Positions 27,040-37,237 of a DNA stretch of 64,000 bases are shown in pieces (position 1 is the stretch's first letter; the number at the start of each line of letters is the position of its first letter). Below the pieces are notes generated by a model. It did no database searches. It was not told where the DNA came from and saw only the letters and a program-made list of their open reading frames with translations. The stretch is from Polaribacter cellanae (lineage in GTDB: Bacteria; Bacteroidota; Bacteroidia; Flavobacteriales; Flavobacteriaceae). The DNA is taken from contig NZ_CP071869.1 of NCBI RefSeq assembly GCF_017569185.1, positions 806,001-870,000 on the forward strand, read 5' to 3'. The translations under genes and the position numbers were made by a program.

Positions 27040-27180
27040 AAAAAGGACTATCTTAAAAGTAAGTTTAGTTGCCATTTTTAACGAAGTCGAAAAATATAAA
27101 ATATTGAAATTCAATAAATAAAATTTATCCACTACAGTATCGAAATGACAAATTTTAATATTTTTAAGATAGCCTCTTTT
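27040..27180. repeat. Intergenic element bounded by 20-nt inverted repeats
   Basis: The left arm (27040-27058, core GGACTATCTTAAAA) and the right arm (27161-27180, core TTTTTAAGATAGCCTC) are inverted copies with about three mismatches. Inside are AACGAAGTCGAAA and TATCGAAATGACA pieces, which resemble fragments of flavobacterial dispersed repeats. It lies between convergent genes and could fold as a long terminator. It has no coding capacity, so it is not an insertion sequence. Confidence 0.7.
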
Positions 27181-27199
27181 GTATTATAAAAAAGTAAAA

Positions 27200-28447
27200 C
27201 TACACCAATGCTGCTGCAGTTTTTTTATAGGTTCCATCTTCTAATTTTTCTCTAATTGCAGAAAAGGCAGTAATGGTTTCGTCTATATCTTCTTGTGTGT
27301 GTGTTGCTGTTGGAATTAATCTTAAAATAATTAATCCTTTTGGTATTACTGGATACACAACAATAGAACAAAAAATTCCGTGGTTTTCACGTAAATCGTT
27401 AACCATTGCCATTGCTTCAGGAATATCTCCTTTTAAAAACACAGGGGTAATACAGGTTTGTGTAGTTCCTAAATCGAAACCAGCATTACGTAAACCAGAT
27501 TGTAAAGCATTAGTGTTTTCCCATAATTTCTCTTTTAATTCTGGCATTGTTCTTATCATATCCAAACGTTTTAATGCACCTTTAACCATTGCCATTGGCA
27601 ACGATTTTGCAAACATTTGCGAACGTAAGTTGTATTGCAAATACTGAATAACATCTTTATCTCCTGCTAAAAAAGCACCAATTCCTGCCATAGATTTTGC
27701 AAACGTTGCAAAATACACATCAATATCATCTTGAACGCCTTGTTCGAAACCAGTTCCTCTTCCACCTTTTCCTAAAGTTCCAAATCCATGCGCATCATCT
27801 ACTAATAATCTAAAATTATATTGTTTTTTAAAGGCAACAATTTCTTTTAAACGACCTTGCTCTCCACGCATTCCAAAAACACCTTCAGAAATTACTAAAA
27901 TTCCTCCTCCAGTTTTTTCTGCCATTTTTGCAGCACGTTTTATATTCTTTTCGAAACTTTCCATATCGTTATGACGATACACAAAACGCTTTCCTGCATG
28001 TAAACGAACTCCATCTATAATACAAGCGTGTGTGTCCATATCGTACACAATAATATCGTTTTTTGTTACCAAAGCGTCTATTGCAGACATAATTCCTTGG
28101 TAACCAAAATTTAATAAATAAGCTTTTTCTTTATCTACAAATTCTGCACATTCACGCTCTAATTGTTCATGAAAAGGTGTATGGCCAGACATCATTCTTG
28201 CGCCCATTGGATAAGCCATTCCGTGTTCTAAAGCAGCTTCTCCATCAACTTTTAAAACTTCTGGATGGTTTGCCAACCCTAAGTAATCGTTAATACTCCA
28301 AGTTACAACTTTTTTACCATTAAAAGACATTCTATTAGAAATTGGGCCTTCTAATTTAGGAAAAACATAGTATCCTTCTGCTTGTGCTGCCCATTTTCCT
28401 AAAGGACCTTTGTCTTTAATGATTCTATCAAATAAATCTACCGCCAT
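27200..28447 (-). CDS. Alpha-oxoamine synthase (serine palmitoyltransferase / cysteate acyltransferase-like)
   Basis: The 415-residue PLP-dependent fold-type I enzyme has an AOS layout: WSINDYLGLANHPEV, GARMMSGHTPFHEQLE, YDMDTHACIIDGVRLH, ISEGVFGMRGEQG, LLVDDAHGFGTLGKGGRGT, the PLP lysine K251 in ATFAKSMAGIGAFLAG, and LRLIPTATHTQEDID. AOS enzymes join an acyl-CoA or acyl-ACP to an amino acid. In Bacteroidota this subgroup includes serine palmitoyltransferase for sphingolipids and, in Flavobacterium, the cysteate fatty acyltransferase for capnine-type sulfonolipids. The next gene upstream on the same strand is cysteine synthase-like, which fits the latter but does not prove it. Substrate assignment is open. 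Confidence 0.85.
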   Translation of the reverse strand: MAVDLFDRIIKDKGPLGKWAAQAEGYYVFPKLEGPISNRMSFNGKKVVTWSINDYLGLANHPEVLKVDGEAALEHGMAYPMGARMMSGHTPFHEQLERECAEFVDKEKAYLLNFGYQGIMSAIDALVTKNDIIVYDMDTHACIIDGVRLHAGKRFVYRHNDMESFEKNIKRAAKMAEKTGGGILVISEGVFGMRGEQGRLKEIVAFKKQYNFRLLVDDAHGFGTLGKGGRGTGFEQGVQDDIDVYFATFAKSMAGIGAFLAGDKDVIQYLQYNLRSQMFAKSLPMAMVKGALKRLDMIRTMPELKEKLWENTNALQSGLRNAGFDLGTTQTCITPVFLKGDIPEAMAMVNDLRENHGIFCSIVVYPVIPKGLIILRLIPTATHTQEDIDETITAFSAIREKLEDGTYKKTAAALV

Positions 28448-28688
28448 TTTTCAACTGTTTTTGAGCGTGCAAAGGTAGCAAATAAATAGCGTTATTCAAA
28501 TAGAAGAAGATTGGTGGATTTTGTATGGTTGTTTCATAAAGATTAAACAGAGATTTACAGAAGTCTTATGAATTGTGAGACTTTATCAATAATTTAAAAA
28601 GACACGTATTTCACAAATGTTCTACGAGTTAATACACTAAGATTACAACATAAAAAAACTTTGCGACTTTGCGAGAAAAAACAGATTT

Positions 28689-29684
28689 TTAGAGAAATCC
28701 TTGTTTTTTCATCCAAGAATCGTTGTAGATTTTATTTTGATATCGAGAACCATGATCTGGAAAAATTAAGACTACAAAACTATTTTTATTAAACATATTT
28801 AAAGCGTTGTATTGTTTGGTAGCTTGGATTACTGCTCCTGAAGTATATCCACAAAAGAGACCTTCTTTTTTTACTAATTCTCTTGCTGCAAAAGCAGATT
28901 CTTTGTCAGATACTTTTTCGTAAATATCTATCACATCAAAATCTGTAGCTGTAGGAATTAATGTTTTTCCCAAACCTTCAATTTTATAAGGTTTTATTTC
29001 ATTCGTATCGAATTCTCCAGTTTCGTGGAATTTTTTTAATACAGAACCAATGGCATCTACACCTAAGATTTTAATATCTGGGTTTTGCTCTTTTAGGTAT
29101 TTTCCTGCTCCAGAAATTGTACCTCCTGTTCCACTTGCGGCTACTAAATGTGTAATTTTACCAGCTGTTTGTTCCCAAATTTCTGGACCCGTGGTTTTGT
29201 AATGTGCTTCAATATTTAATTCATTAAAATATTGATTGATATACACAGAATTCTTCGTTTTCTTGTGAATCGTTTTGGCTACTTCATAATAAGATCTTGG
29301 ATCGTCTGCAGGAACGTTTGCTGGACAAATATGCACTTCTGCACCCATTGTTTTTAGTAAATCGATTTTATCTTGAGAAGATTTATCGCTCACTGCTAAA
29401 ATGCATTTGTAGCCTTTTACAATACTAATCATTGCCAAACTAAAACCTGTATTTCCTGAAGTAGTTTCTACAATTGTTGCTCCTTTTTTAAGAATTCCTT
29501 TTTTTTCTGCATTGTTAATAATATGTAAGGCAATTCTATCTTTTGATGAATGACCAGGGTTAAAAGCCTCTACTTTAGCGAAATAAGAACCTTTTAAATT
29601 CTTAGTAATTCTTTGAAGTTTAATTAATGGAGTCTCCCCTACTAATTCTAAAATACTATTATTTATCCCTTTGTTTTTAATCAT
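28689..29684 (-). CDS. Cysteine synthase-like PLP enzyme (possible cysteate synthase)
   Basis: The 331-residue protein has a fold-type II PLP domain: [13 protein letters not shown] lysine K48 in [12 protein letters not shown], the [10 protein letters not shown] substrate loop, and the glycine-rich phosphate cradle [15 protein letters not shown]48 lies in GHSSKDR, where classical CysK has GSVKDR. It is followed 242 nt later by the oxoamine synthase gene on the same strand. It may make cysteine from O-acetylserine, or cysteate from a serine derivative and sulfite for sulfonolipid synthesis. The second option rests on context and on the altered loop. Confidence 0.82.
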   Translation of the reverse strand: MIKNKGINNSILELVGETPLIKLQRITKNLKGSYFAKVEAFNPGHSSKDRIALHIINNAEKKGILKKGATIVETTSGNTGFSLAMISIVKGYKCILAVSDKSSQDKIDLLKTMGAEVHICPANVPADDPRSYYEVAKTIHKKTKNSVYINQYFNELNIEAHYKTTGPEIWEQTAGKITHLVAASGTGGTISGAGKYLKEQNPDIKILGVDAIGSVLKKFHETGEFDTNEIKPYKIEGLGKTLIPTATDFDVIDIYEKVSDKESAFAARELVKKEGLFCGYTSGAVIQATKQYNALNMFNKNSFVVLIFPDHGSRYQNKIYNDSWMKKQGFL

Positions 29685-29695
29685 TCTATCTTTTA

Positions 29696-29762
29696 CTCAA
29701 AAAAAACTCACAGAGTTTATTGTGCTGAATTTAGTTCAGTATAAAACCTGTGAGGTTTTCTT
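29696..29762 (-). terminator. Terminator after the S9 peptidase gene
   Basis: The arms AAAACTCACAGAGTTT and AAACCTGTGAGGTTTT pair with few mismatches around a smaller inner CTGAA/TTCAG stem. On the minus strand the structure ends in a T run, placed to end transcripts of the peptidase gene. Confidence 0.7.
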
Positions 29763-29809
29763 TTATCGCTTGCAAAAGTACATTTTCGAAATGAAATATA
29801 AAATTGATT

Positions 29810-31993
29810 TTAAGGCTTAATTGGCTCTGTATCTAATTTGTTTTCTAAAGCTAAGAAAAACGTGTAATCTTTTGCAGTTTCTTTTAAAGCATCAAAACGT
29901 CCTGAAGCGCCTCCATGACCAGCTTCCATATTTGTTCTTAACATTAATAAGTTGTTGTCTGTCTTTAATTCACGAAGTTTTGCCACCCATTTTGCAGGTT
30001 CCCAATATTGTACTTGCGAATCGTGAAAACCAGTGGTTACCAACATATTTGGGTATGCTTTTGCTTCCACTTGATCGTAAGGTGAATATGATTTTATATA
30101 CTCATAATATTCTTTATCATTCGGGTTTCCCCATTCGTCATATTCTCCTGTTGTTAAAGGAATCGAATCGTCTATCATTGTAGAAATTACATCTACAAAA
30201 GGTACAGCTGCAATAATTCCATTGTACAATTCTGGATTCATATTTACAACAGCACCCATTAATAAACCACCAGCAGAACCACCCATCGCATATAAATGTT
30301 TTGGTGAGGTATAGTTATTTTCAATTAAGTATTTAGAACAATCTACAAAATCGTTAAAAGTATTTTTTTTATGCAACATTTTTCCATCTTCATACCATTC
30401 TCTTCCTAAATACTGACTTCCGCGAATGTGAGCCAAAGCATACACAAAACCTCTGTCTAAAAGGCTTAAACGTGTTGTTGAAAAACTATCAGGAATTGTA
30501 TATCCGTAAGAACCATAGGCATATTGTAATAATGGCGTTTCAGCGTTTAATTTAGTGTCTTTATGATACACCAAAGAAATGGCCACTTTTTTTCCATCTC
30601 TTGCTGTTGCCCAAACACGCTTGCTTTTGTAGTTTTCTTTGTTAAACTTTCCTCCTAAAACTTCTTGTTCCTTTTTAACTTCTTTAGATTTAACATCCAT
30701 ATTAAAATCAATTACAGAAGCTGGTGTTGTAAAAGAGTTATACGAATAACGAATAATATTGGTATCGAAATCTGGATTCGAATACACACTTACAGCATAC
30801 GTTTCTTCATCAAAAGGTAAATAATAATCATCTTTCTCGTCCCAACGTTTTATGCGGATTTTATTCAAACCATTATTGCGCTCTTCTAACACTAAAAAAT
30901 CTTTGAATATCGAAAAATCTTCCAATAAAGTATCTTCTCTATGTGGAATTACATCTACCCAATTTTCTTTTTCAGTTTTAGAAACAGGCGTTTTCATCAA
31001 TTTAAAATTGGTTGCGCCATCTTTATTCGTTAATAAATAAAAATCGTCTCCAAAATGTGCCACACTATATTCCAAATCACGCTCACGAGGTTGTAACATT
31101 TGTAGGCTACTTGCTGGTTTATCTGCATCTAAAAACTGAGCTTCAGTAGAAACTGTGCTATAAGAACCAATAATTATGTATTTGTTTGATTTTGATTTTG
31201 TTACATACGTTCCAAATGTTTCGTCCTTTTCGTGATATACTTCTACATCTTCAGCAGATGGTGTTCCTAAAACATGTCTGTAAATCTTAGAACTTCTTAA
31301 AGTTACTGGATCTTTTTTGGTATAAAAAAACGTTTTATTATCATTCGCCCAAACAGAACCTCCAGTTGTATTGTCTATAATATCTTTATAAATTTCGCCA
31401 GTTTCTAAGTTTTTTACGCGTAAAAAATACTGTCTTCTACTCACGGTATCTGTTGCAAAAACAGCCAATTTATTATCATTCGAAATATTTAAACCTCCTA
31501 ATTGATAATAATCGAAACCTTTTGCCATTTCATTTACGTTAAACATTACTTGTTCTTCGGCTTCTAAAGTCTCCTTTTTTCTACTATAAATAGGATATTG
31601 CATTCCTTTTTTATAGCTAGTTATGTAAAAATAACCATTGTCTTTATAAGGTACAGAAGAATCGTCTTCTTTAATTCTACCTTTCATTTCTTCGAATAAT
31701 TCTGCTTCGAAACTTTTGGTATGTGCTGTAACCTTATTATAATAAGCATTTTCTGCTTCTAAATAATTAATTACTTTTTGAGTTTGTTTATCTTTTACTT
31801 CTGCTAGTTTTTGTTTGTCGGACAAACGCATCCAAAAATAATTATCGTTTCTAACATCTCCGTGTTTTTCTAAAGTAGTTGGTTGTTTGTGTGCTATAGG
31901 TGCTTTTGCATCTGTATTCTTCATGGTTTCATTTTTACAAGCGACAGCAAAAATAAGACTTAATAACGTAGATAATATAAATATTTTCCTCAT
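29810..31993 (-). CDS. ptrB: S9A oligopeptidase B-like lipoprotein
   Basis: The 727-residue protein has a lipoprotein signal (LSLIFAVACKNE), then a seven-bladed propeller region (about 60-440) and a C-terminal alpha/beta-hydrolase domain. The catalytic Ser is in YAMGGSAGGLLMG (about residue 572), with the catalytic His in NMEAGHGGASGR and an Asp in the preceding GFHDSQVQYWEPAKW region. Oligopeptidase B cleaves peptides after basic residues; flavobacterial members are usually exported and tethered, as here. The gene stands alone, with a terminator downstream and a divergent YbaB gene upstream. Confidence 0.92.
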   Translation of the reverse strand: MRKIFILSTLLSLIFAVACKNETMKNTDAKAPIAHKQPTTLEKHGDVRNDNYFWMRLSDKQKLAEVKDKQTQKVINYLEAENAYYNKVTAHTKSFEAELFEEMKGRIKEDDSSVPYKDNGYFYITSYKKGMQYPIYSRKKETLEAEEQVMFNVNEMAKGFDYYQLGGLNISNDNKLAVFATDTVSRRQYFLRVKNLETGEIYKDIIDNTTGGSVWANDNKTFFYTKKDPVTLRSSKIYRHVLGTPSAEDVEVYHEKDETFGTYVTKSKSNKYIIIGSYSTVSTEAQFLDADKPASSLQMLQPRERDLEYSVAHFGDDFYLLTNKDGATNFKLMKTPVSKTEKENWVDVIPHREDTLLEDFSIFKDFLVLEERNNGLNKIRIKRWDEKDDYYLPFDEETYAVSVYSNPDFDTNIIRYSYNSFTTPASVIDFNMDVKSKEVKKEQEVLGGKFNKENYKSKRVWATARDGKKVAISLVYHKDTKLNAETPLLQYAYGSYGYTIPDSFSTTRLSLLDRGFVYALAHIRGSQYLGREWYEDGKMLHKKNTFNDFVDCSKYLIENNYTSPKHLYAMGGSAGGLLMGAVVNMNPELYNGIIAAVPFVDVISTMIDDSIPLTTGEYDEWGNPNDKEYYEYIKSYSPYDQVEAKAYPNMLVTTGFHDSQVQYWEPAKWVAKLRELKTDNNLLMLRTNMEAGHGGASGRFDALKETAKDYTFFLALENKLDTEPIKP

Positions 31994-32025
31994 TTTTAGT
32001 TGGTTTTAATTCTTTGTAAATTTAG

Positions 32026-32033
32026 TAAATTTG
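32026..32033 (+). promoter_or_regulatory. -7 promoter box (TAAATTTG) of the YbaB gene
   Basis: A perfect TAnnTTTG element lies 36 nt before the YbaB start; a TTGG near 31999 may be the -33 element at slightly long spacing. Confidence 0.5.
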
Positions 32034-32069
32034 CATCAAAATAAATTGTAAAATTAAATTCATAAAATT

Positions 32070-32393
32070 ATGTTCGGAGATATTTCAGGAATGATGGGTA
32101 AATTAAAGGAGGCACAACAAAAAGTTGAAGAAACCAAAGTAAGATTAAATTCGGTTTTGGTTGATGAAAGTTCTTCTGACGGAAAAGTAAAAGTAACTTT
32201 AACAGCAAACAGGCAAATTAAAACAATTTCTATTGACGATTCTTTACTTTCTGATACAGAAGAATTGGAAGATTATTTAATTCTTACTTTGAATAAAGCC
32301 ATTGAAAAAGCGACTACAATTAACGAAAATGAAATGGCGGTTGCTGCAAAAGCTGGAATGCCAAATATTCCTGGAATGGATATGTTTAAGTAA
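32070..32393 (+). CDS. YbaB/EbfC family nucleoid-associated protein
   Basis: At 107 residues it has the exact size and pattern of the family: [26 protein letters not shown] (N-terminal helix), then [26 protein letters not shown] and a C-terminal helix ending NIPGMDMFK. These dimeric proteins bind DNA and help to organise the nucleoid. In this genome it is not next to dnaX or recR, the usual partners in Proteobacteria. A terminator follows. Confidence 0.94.
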   Translation: MFGDISGMMGKLKEAQQKVEETKVRLNSVLVDESSSDGKVKVTLTANRQIKTISIDDSLLSDTEELEDYLILTLNKAIEKATTINENEMAVAAKAGMPNIPGMDMFK

Positions 32394-32537
32394 GCTTTGA
32401 AGTAGCATTAAGATCGCTTCGCTTTTAGAATTAAGTATAAAAACTTGATTGTTACTAATTAATAAAAGTTTGTAATTAATAGTAAACCTATTATTTTTTA
32501 TGGATTTTCAAACGAGTTACATTTAACATCATTTAAA

Positions 32538-32572
32538 CAAAAATACCTCTGTGAAAGGGGTATTTTTGTTTT
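32538..32572 (+). terminator. Rho-independent terminator downstream of the YbaB gene
   Basis: CAAAAATACCTC (32538-32549) and GGGGTATTTTTG (32557-32568) pair around a 7-nt loop, followed by TTTTG. It lies 20 nt before the AsmA gene. Confidence 0.85.
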
Positions 32573-32590
32573 GTAACAATACTTGTAATA

Positions 32591-35203
32591 ATGAAAACAG
32601 AAAAAGCAAAGAAATCTACTGCTAAAAAAATAATAAAATGGGTTGCAATTACGCTGTTAGTTTTACTAATTGGGCTGATTTCTATTCCGTTTTTGTTTAA
32701 AGATAAAATTGTTCAAATGGTAGCAAATACCGTGAACAATAGTATAAATGCTAAAGTTACTTTTAAAGAAACCGATTTAAGTTTGTTTCGGAATTTCCCT
32801 TCAGCAAGTTTAACCATTAACGATATTGCTGTAATAAATAAAGAACCATTTCTTGGAGATACTTTATTTAATGCCAAGGAATTAAACCTTAATTTAAAAA
32901 TAACAGAACTTTTTAAAAGTACTGATAAAACTTTAGAAATTAAAAGTATTTCAGCTGAAAATGGTGAGGTACATATTATTTTTAATAAAGATAACATTGG
33001 GAATTATGATATTGCTTTAAAGAATGAAAACACGCAAAAAACATCAACTGAAAGCTCACTTTCATTAAATATTCAAGAATATAAATTAGAAAATATGCGT
33101 TTTAATTATGTTGATGAAAGTTCGCAAATAAAAATGAGTTTGGATAGCATTTATCATACAGGAAAAGGAAATTTCGCAAAAGATATTTTAGATTTAGATA
33201 CAAAAACCACCGCAAAAGTTTCTTTTGATGTGGAAAATGTAAACTATTTACAAAATGTGGCCATAAAATTAGAGGCTGTTTTAGGAATCGATTTAAAAAA
33301 CTTAAAATATACATTTAAGGAAAATACGGGTTATATCAATCAATTGCCTTTAGAATTTGATGGCTTCATTCAATTGGTGGATGAAAATCAGTTGTATGAT
33401 ATTACCTTTAAAACACCAACATCTTCTTTTAAAAACTTGTTAGCTTTGGTTCCAAAACAATATTCAGGAAATTTAGCATCTGTAACCACAGAAGGGAATT
33501 TCGATTTAAATGGAACTGTAAAAGGAACGTATTCTAAAACTACAATCCCAAAATTAGATATTTCTTTTATCTCTAAAAATGCAATGTTTAAATATGCAGA
33601 TTTACCAAAAGCAGTCCAGAACATTAATTTGAATGCGAATATTATCAACAAAACAGGATTTGCAAAAGACACGTATGTTGCTATAAATAATACATCTTTT
33701 AGAATTGATAAAGATGTTTTTAACGCAAGTGGAAATATTTCGAACATCACAGAAAATGCCAATACCAACTTAAAAGCAAACGGAACTATTAATTTGGCAA
33801 ACATTAGCAAAGTATATCCTGTAAAACTTAAAAACCAATTAGAAGGAATTTTGAAAGCAGATATTACTACAAATTTCGACATGAATTCTGTTGATAAAGG
33901 AAATTATCAGAATATTAAAAATAAGGGAAATATTACTATTTCTAATTTTAAATATAAAGGAGAAGATGTTGCAAATGAATTTATTATTGACAATACCTCA
34001 GTAACATTTAATGCAAATACCATTAAATTAGAAGAATTTAACGCAAAAACAGGTTCTTCTGATTTAGACATTTCTGGAAATTTAGAAAATTTATATGGCT
34101 ATTTATTTAAAAATCAACAATTAAAAGGAAATTTCACTTTAAATTCTAACAATTTTAAAGTAGATGATTTTTTAGCCAAAACTGAAGAAAAAACAACTAC
34201 TACAACTTCAAAAGCCTTAAAAATTCCAACTTTTTTAGATGTGAAATTAAATGCAAAAGCAACCAATGTGGTGTATGATAACATCACTCTAAAAAACGTG
34301 GTTGGTAATTTATTTATTAAAGATGAAACTGTAAGTCTGCAAAATGTAAGTTCTACTATTTTTAATGGTACAATGGGTTTCAATGGAAAGATTTCTACCA
34401 AAGGAAATAAATCGAATTTTAAGATGAGTTTAAAACTGCAAGAATTAAACATTGCAGCATCTTTTTCTCAGTTAGAAATGCTAAAAGCCATTGCTCCAAT
34501 TGCAAAAAGTTTAGAAGGTAAAATAAATTCTACAATTAATGTTTCTGGAGATTTATCGGAAGATATGACACCTGTTTTAAACTCAATTTCAGGCGATTTA
34601 TTGGGACAGTTATTAAACACAAAGCTAAAGGTAGCCGATTCTAAAGTATTGAGTGTGATTGCTTCTAAAGTCAATTTTTTAGATGTAAGCAAACTAAGCT
34701 TAAACGAAGCAAGTGTATTATTTACATTTAATAATGGAGAAGTTTCCGTAAAACCCTTCAACCTAAATTACAAAGATATTGGCATTCAAATTGGTGGAAA
34801 ACATGGTTTTGACAATACTATGAATTACGATATTGTATTTAATTTACCCGTAAAATATTTAGGAACCACTGTTACAAATGCCATTGCAAAATTAACTGCA
34901 AAAGATGCAAATGAAATTAAAACAATTCCAGTAAATGCGAATTTAACAGGGAGTTTTTCAAGCCCTAATTTTTCTACAAACATTAAAGGTGCGACTTCTA
35001 ATTTAATGAAAACCATTGTAGAGAAGCAAAAACAAAACTTACTTAACAAAGGGAAAGACAAAATTTTAAACTTGTTAGGTGGCAATAAAGACAACCCAAA
35101 AGATTCTACTAAAACAAAAGAAACAACGAAAGACAAAGTAAAGGACGTTTTAGGTAGCCTTTTTGGGAAGAAGAAAAAAGACACCATTAAAAAGAAAAAC
35201 TAA
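32591..35203 (+). CDS. AsmA-family protein
   Basis: The 870-residue protein has an N-terminal membrane helix (about residues 13-33, IIKWVAITLLVLLIGLISIPF), then KDKIVQMVANTVNNSINAKVTFKETDLSLF, the family's chorein-like opening. Long beta-rich repeats follow, and the AsmA C-terminal region has NISGDL, FNGKISTKGN, VSGDLSEDMTPVLNSISGDLLG and IQIGGKHGFDNTMNYDI. The last 60 residues are very lysine-rich. AsmA-like proteins bridge inner and outer membrane and are implicated in phospholipid transport. It is a single gene between terminator-like regions. Confidence 0.9.
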   Translation: MKTEKAKKSTAKKIIKWVAITLLVLLIGLISIPFLFKDKIVQMVANTVNNSINAKVTFKETDLSLFRNFPSASLTINDIAVINKEPFLGDTLFNAKELNLNLKITELFKSTDKTLEIKSISAENGEVHIIFNKDNIGNYDIALKNENTQKTSTESSLSLNIQEYKLENMRFNYVDESSQIKMSLDSIYHTGKGNFAKDILDLDTKTTAKVSFDVENVNYLQNVAIKLEAVLGIDLKNLKYTFKENTGYINQLPLEFDGFIQLVDENQLYDITFKTPTSSFKNLLALVPKQYSGNLASVTTEGNFDLNGTVKGTYSKTTIPKLDISFISKNAMFKYADLPKAVQNINLNANIINKTGFAKDTYVAINNTSFRIDKDVFNASGNISNITENANTNLKANGTINLANISKVYPVKLKNQLEGILKADITTNFDMNSVDKGNYQNIKNKGNITISNFKYKGEDVANEFIIDNTSVTFNANTIKLEEFNAKTGSSDLDISGNLENLYGYLFKNQQLKGNFTLNSNNFKVDDFLAKTEEKTTTTTSKALKIPTFLDVKLNAKATNVVYDNITLKNVVGNLFIKDETVSLQNVSSTIFNGTMGFNGKISTKGNKSNFKMSLKLQELNIAASFSQLEMLKAIAPIAKSLEGKINSTINVSGDLSEDMTPVLNSISGDLLGQLLNTKLKVADSKVLSVIASKVNFLDVSKLSLNEASVLFTFNNGEVSVKPFNLNYKDIGIQIGGKHGFDNTMNYDIVFNLPVKYLGTTVTNAIAKLTAKDANEIKTIPVNANLTGSFSSPNFSTNIKGATSNLMKTIVEKQKQNLLNKGKDKILNLLGGNKDNPKDSTKTKETTKDKVKDVLGSLFGKKKKDTIKKKN

Positions 35204-35293
35204 TTTATAAAAAAACCTGTTAGTCTTCTTAAGGTTAACCTATTATTTCTATTTTAACAATCTATTTCTACATCAAATTTTATTAGAATAATA

Positions 35294-35737
35294 TTAGAAT
35301 GCTGTAGCTGCACCAATTATTCCAATAATAAACGCTAAAGCGTATAGCGATAAAACAATTATTGCTAAAACTCCAATAAATTTATAATGAGATTTTAACA
35401 TTTCAAAAGCCTTTGCCAACACAGCATCATCTTTAGAAACCAAAGCATTTTTCATTTTTACAGAAAATTGGTATAAATAATACACTGGAAAAATATAAAT
35501 TAGTGCAAATACAATGTATGCACCTGTCATAATTCCCCCTAAATTCATAGGAATTCCTTGTGCTTGTGGCATATTGTTATAAATAGAGCCAATAAAAAAA
35601 CTACCAAGTAACATTAAAGCAACAACAATAAAACCTAATATTGATAAAAATTTAGCCCATTTTGCTGTTTCTTTTAAAAAGCTTTTTGCCGAACTTGTTA
35701 ATGTTAATTCTTCTAATTCTGTAATTGCATTTTGCAT
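35294..35737 (-). CDS. DUF5362 family membrane protein
   Basis: The 147-residue protein has a soluble start (MQNAITELEELTLTSSAKSFLKETAKWAKFLSILGF), three to four membrane helices, and a KNALVSKDDAVLAKAFEMLKSHYKFIGVLAII segment characteristic of this small Bacteroidota family. No function is known. It is convergent with the AsmA gene and 102 nt downstream of rocD on the same strand. Confidence 0.82.
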   Translation of the reverse strand: MQNAITELEELTLTSSAKSFLKETAKWAKFLSILGFIVVALMLLGSFFIGSIYNNMPQAQGIPMNLGGIMTGAYIVFALIYIFPVYYLYQFSVKMKNALVSKDDAVLAKAFEMLKSHYKFIGVLAIIVLSLYALAFIIGIIGAATAF

Positions 35738-35838
35738 AATTTTTTTTCTTATAGTTAATGTTTTTCAAAAATAATAAAAAAAATAACCACAAATTTTAAA
35801 ATTTGTGGCTAAATAATAAATAGTATATAAAGTGAATC

Positions 35839-37077
35839 CTAAAATTCAGAAATTGTTTTTTTAATGATAGCAATACAGTCCATTAATTGCGCTTCTGTCA
35901 TTACTAAAGGTGGCGCAAAACGAATGATATTTCCATGAGTTGGTTTTGCTAACAAACCATTATCACGAAGTTTTATACAAATATCCCAAGCCGTAGAACT
36001 GTCTTCGGAATCGTTAATTAAAATTGCATTTAACAACCCTTTTCCTCTTACAGATTCTACTAAATGATTGTTTTTACAGAATTCACTTAATTCAGCTCTA
36101 AAAATTTCTCCTAATTTCTCAGCATTTTCGGCCAAATTTTCATCTGCTACTACCTCTAAAGCCGCCATTGCAACAGCAGCAGCAATTGGATTTCCACCAA
36201 AAGTAGAACCGTGATTTCCAGGACGAATCACATTGATCACATTATCATTTGCCAAAACTGCAGAAACAGGATATGCTCCACCAGAAAGTGCTTTTCCAAG
36301 AATTAAAATATCTGGTTTTACATTTTCATGATCTACAGCCAACATTTTACCAGTTCTTGCAATTCCTGTTTGTACTTCATCTGCAATAAATAAAACATTA
36401 TGGTCTTCACACATTTTCTTTGCAGCCGCTAAATAACCATCAGAAGGTACATAAACACCAGCTTCCCCCTGAATTGGCTCTACTAAAAAGGCAGCAATAT
36501 TGTTGCTACTTTCTAAAGCTTCCTGTAATTCTTGTAAATTATCGTATTCAATTTTTATGAAACCTTTTGTATAAGGCCCAAAGTTTTTACGCGCAACAGG
36601 ATCATTAGAAAACGATATAATTGTTGTTGTTCTACCATGAAAATTATTTTCACAAACAATTATTTCTGCTTTATTTTCATCAATTCCTTTTACTTCATAC
36701 GCCCATTTTCTGGCAATTTTTAAAGCAGTTTCTACAGCTTCTGCACCAGTATTCATAGGTAATAGTTTGTCGAAACCAAAAAGTTCAGTCGCAAACTTTT
36801 CATATTTCCCTAACATATCATTATAAAATGCACGCGAAGTTAATGTTAAAGTTTTTGCTTGGTTTACCATTGCATCAACAATTTTTGGGTGACAATGCCC
36901 TTGATTTACGGCAGAATAAGCCGATAAAAAATCGTAATATTTTTTACCCTCAACATCCCAAACATGCACACCTTCTCCTCTACTTAAAACCACAGGAAGT
37001 GGATGGTAGTTGTGCGCACCATATTTGTTCTCTAATTCGATTGCTTCTTGCGAAGTTAATTTGTCTAAAACAGCCAT
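35839..37077 (-). CDS. rocD: Ornithine-oxo-acid aminotransferase
   Basis: The 412-residue class III aminotransferase opens [44 protein letters not shown], typical of RocD. It also has [18 protein letters not shown], the HGRT segment, [14 protein letters not shown] and PLP lysine K262 in [18 protein letters not shown]. The enzyme converts ornithine and 2-oxoglutarate to glutamate semialdehyde and glutamate, linking arginine and proline metabolism. Flavobacteria usually carry it as a single gene, as here. Confidence 0.96.
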   Translation of the reverse strand: MAVLDKLTSQEAIELENKYGAHNYHPLPVVLSRGEGVHVWDVEGKKYYDFLSAYSAVNQGHCHPKIVDAMVNQAKTLTLTSRAFYNDMLGKYEKFATELFGFDKLLPMNTGAEAVETALKIARKWAYEVKGIDENKAEIIVCENNFHGRTTTIISFSNDPVARKNFGPYTKGFIKIEYDNLQELQEALESSNNIAAFLVEPIQGEAGVYVPSDGYLAAAKKMCEDHNVLFIADEVQTGIARTGKMLAVDHENVKPDILILGKALSGGAYPVSAVLANDNVINVIRPGNHGSTFGGNPIAAAVAMAALEVVADENLAENAEKLGEIFRAELSEFCKNNHLVESVRGKGLLNAILINDSEDSSTAWDICIKLRDNGLLAKPTHGNIIRFAPPLVMTEAQLMDCIAIIKKTISEF

Positions 37078-37237
37078 TTTTAAGCTTTTAAATGTTTATA
37101 ATTAAATAACCATTCCTGTTCTACCTTTATCCTTCTGAAAGTTTCAGAAATTCAGCGTGGGAAAGAAATCATCCCCGAAGTTTTACAAAAGTAATAAAAT
37201 AATAACAATATTTAATACAGAGCTTGCTAAAGTATTT

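Noticed and set aside
27040..27180. Insertion sequence
   Set aside because: Inverted ends are present, but there is no transposase frame and only 141 bp; it is better called a repeat or terminator.
28448..28688. Hidden gene or RNA in the 242-nt gap between the oxoamine synthase and cysteine synthase-like genes
   Set aside because: Only AT-rich sequence with fragments like ACTTTGCGACTTTGCG was seen; there is no frame, no tRNA-like fold and no strong hairpin.
32713..35187. Several minus-strand open frames inside the AsmA gene
   Set aside because: They are antisense shadows of a well-supported gene in AT-rich sequence.
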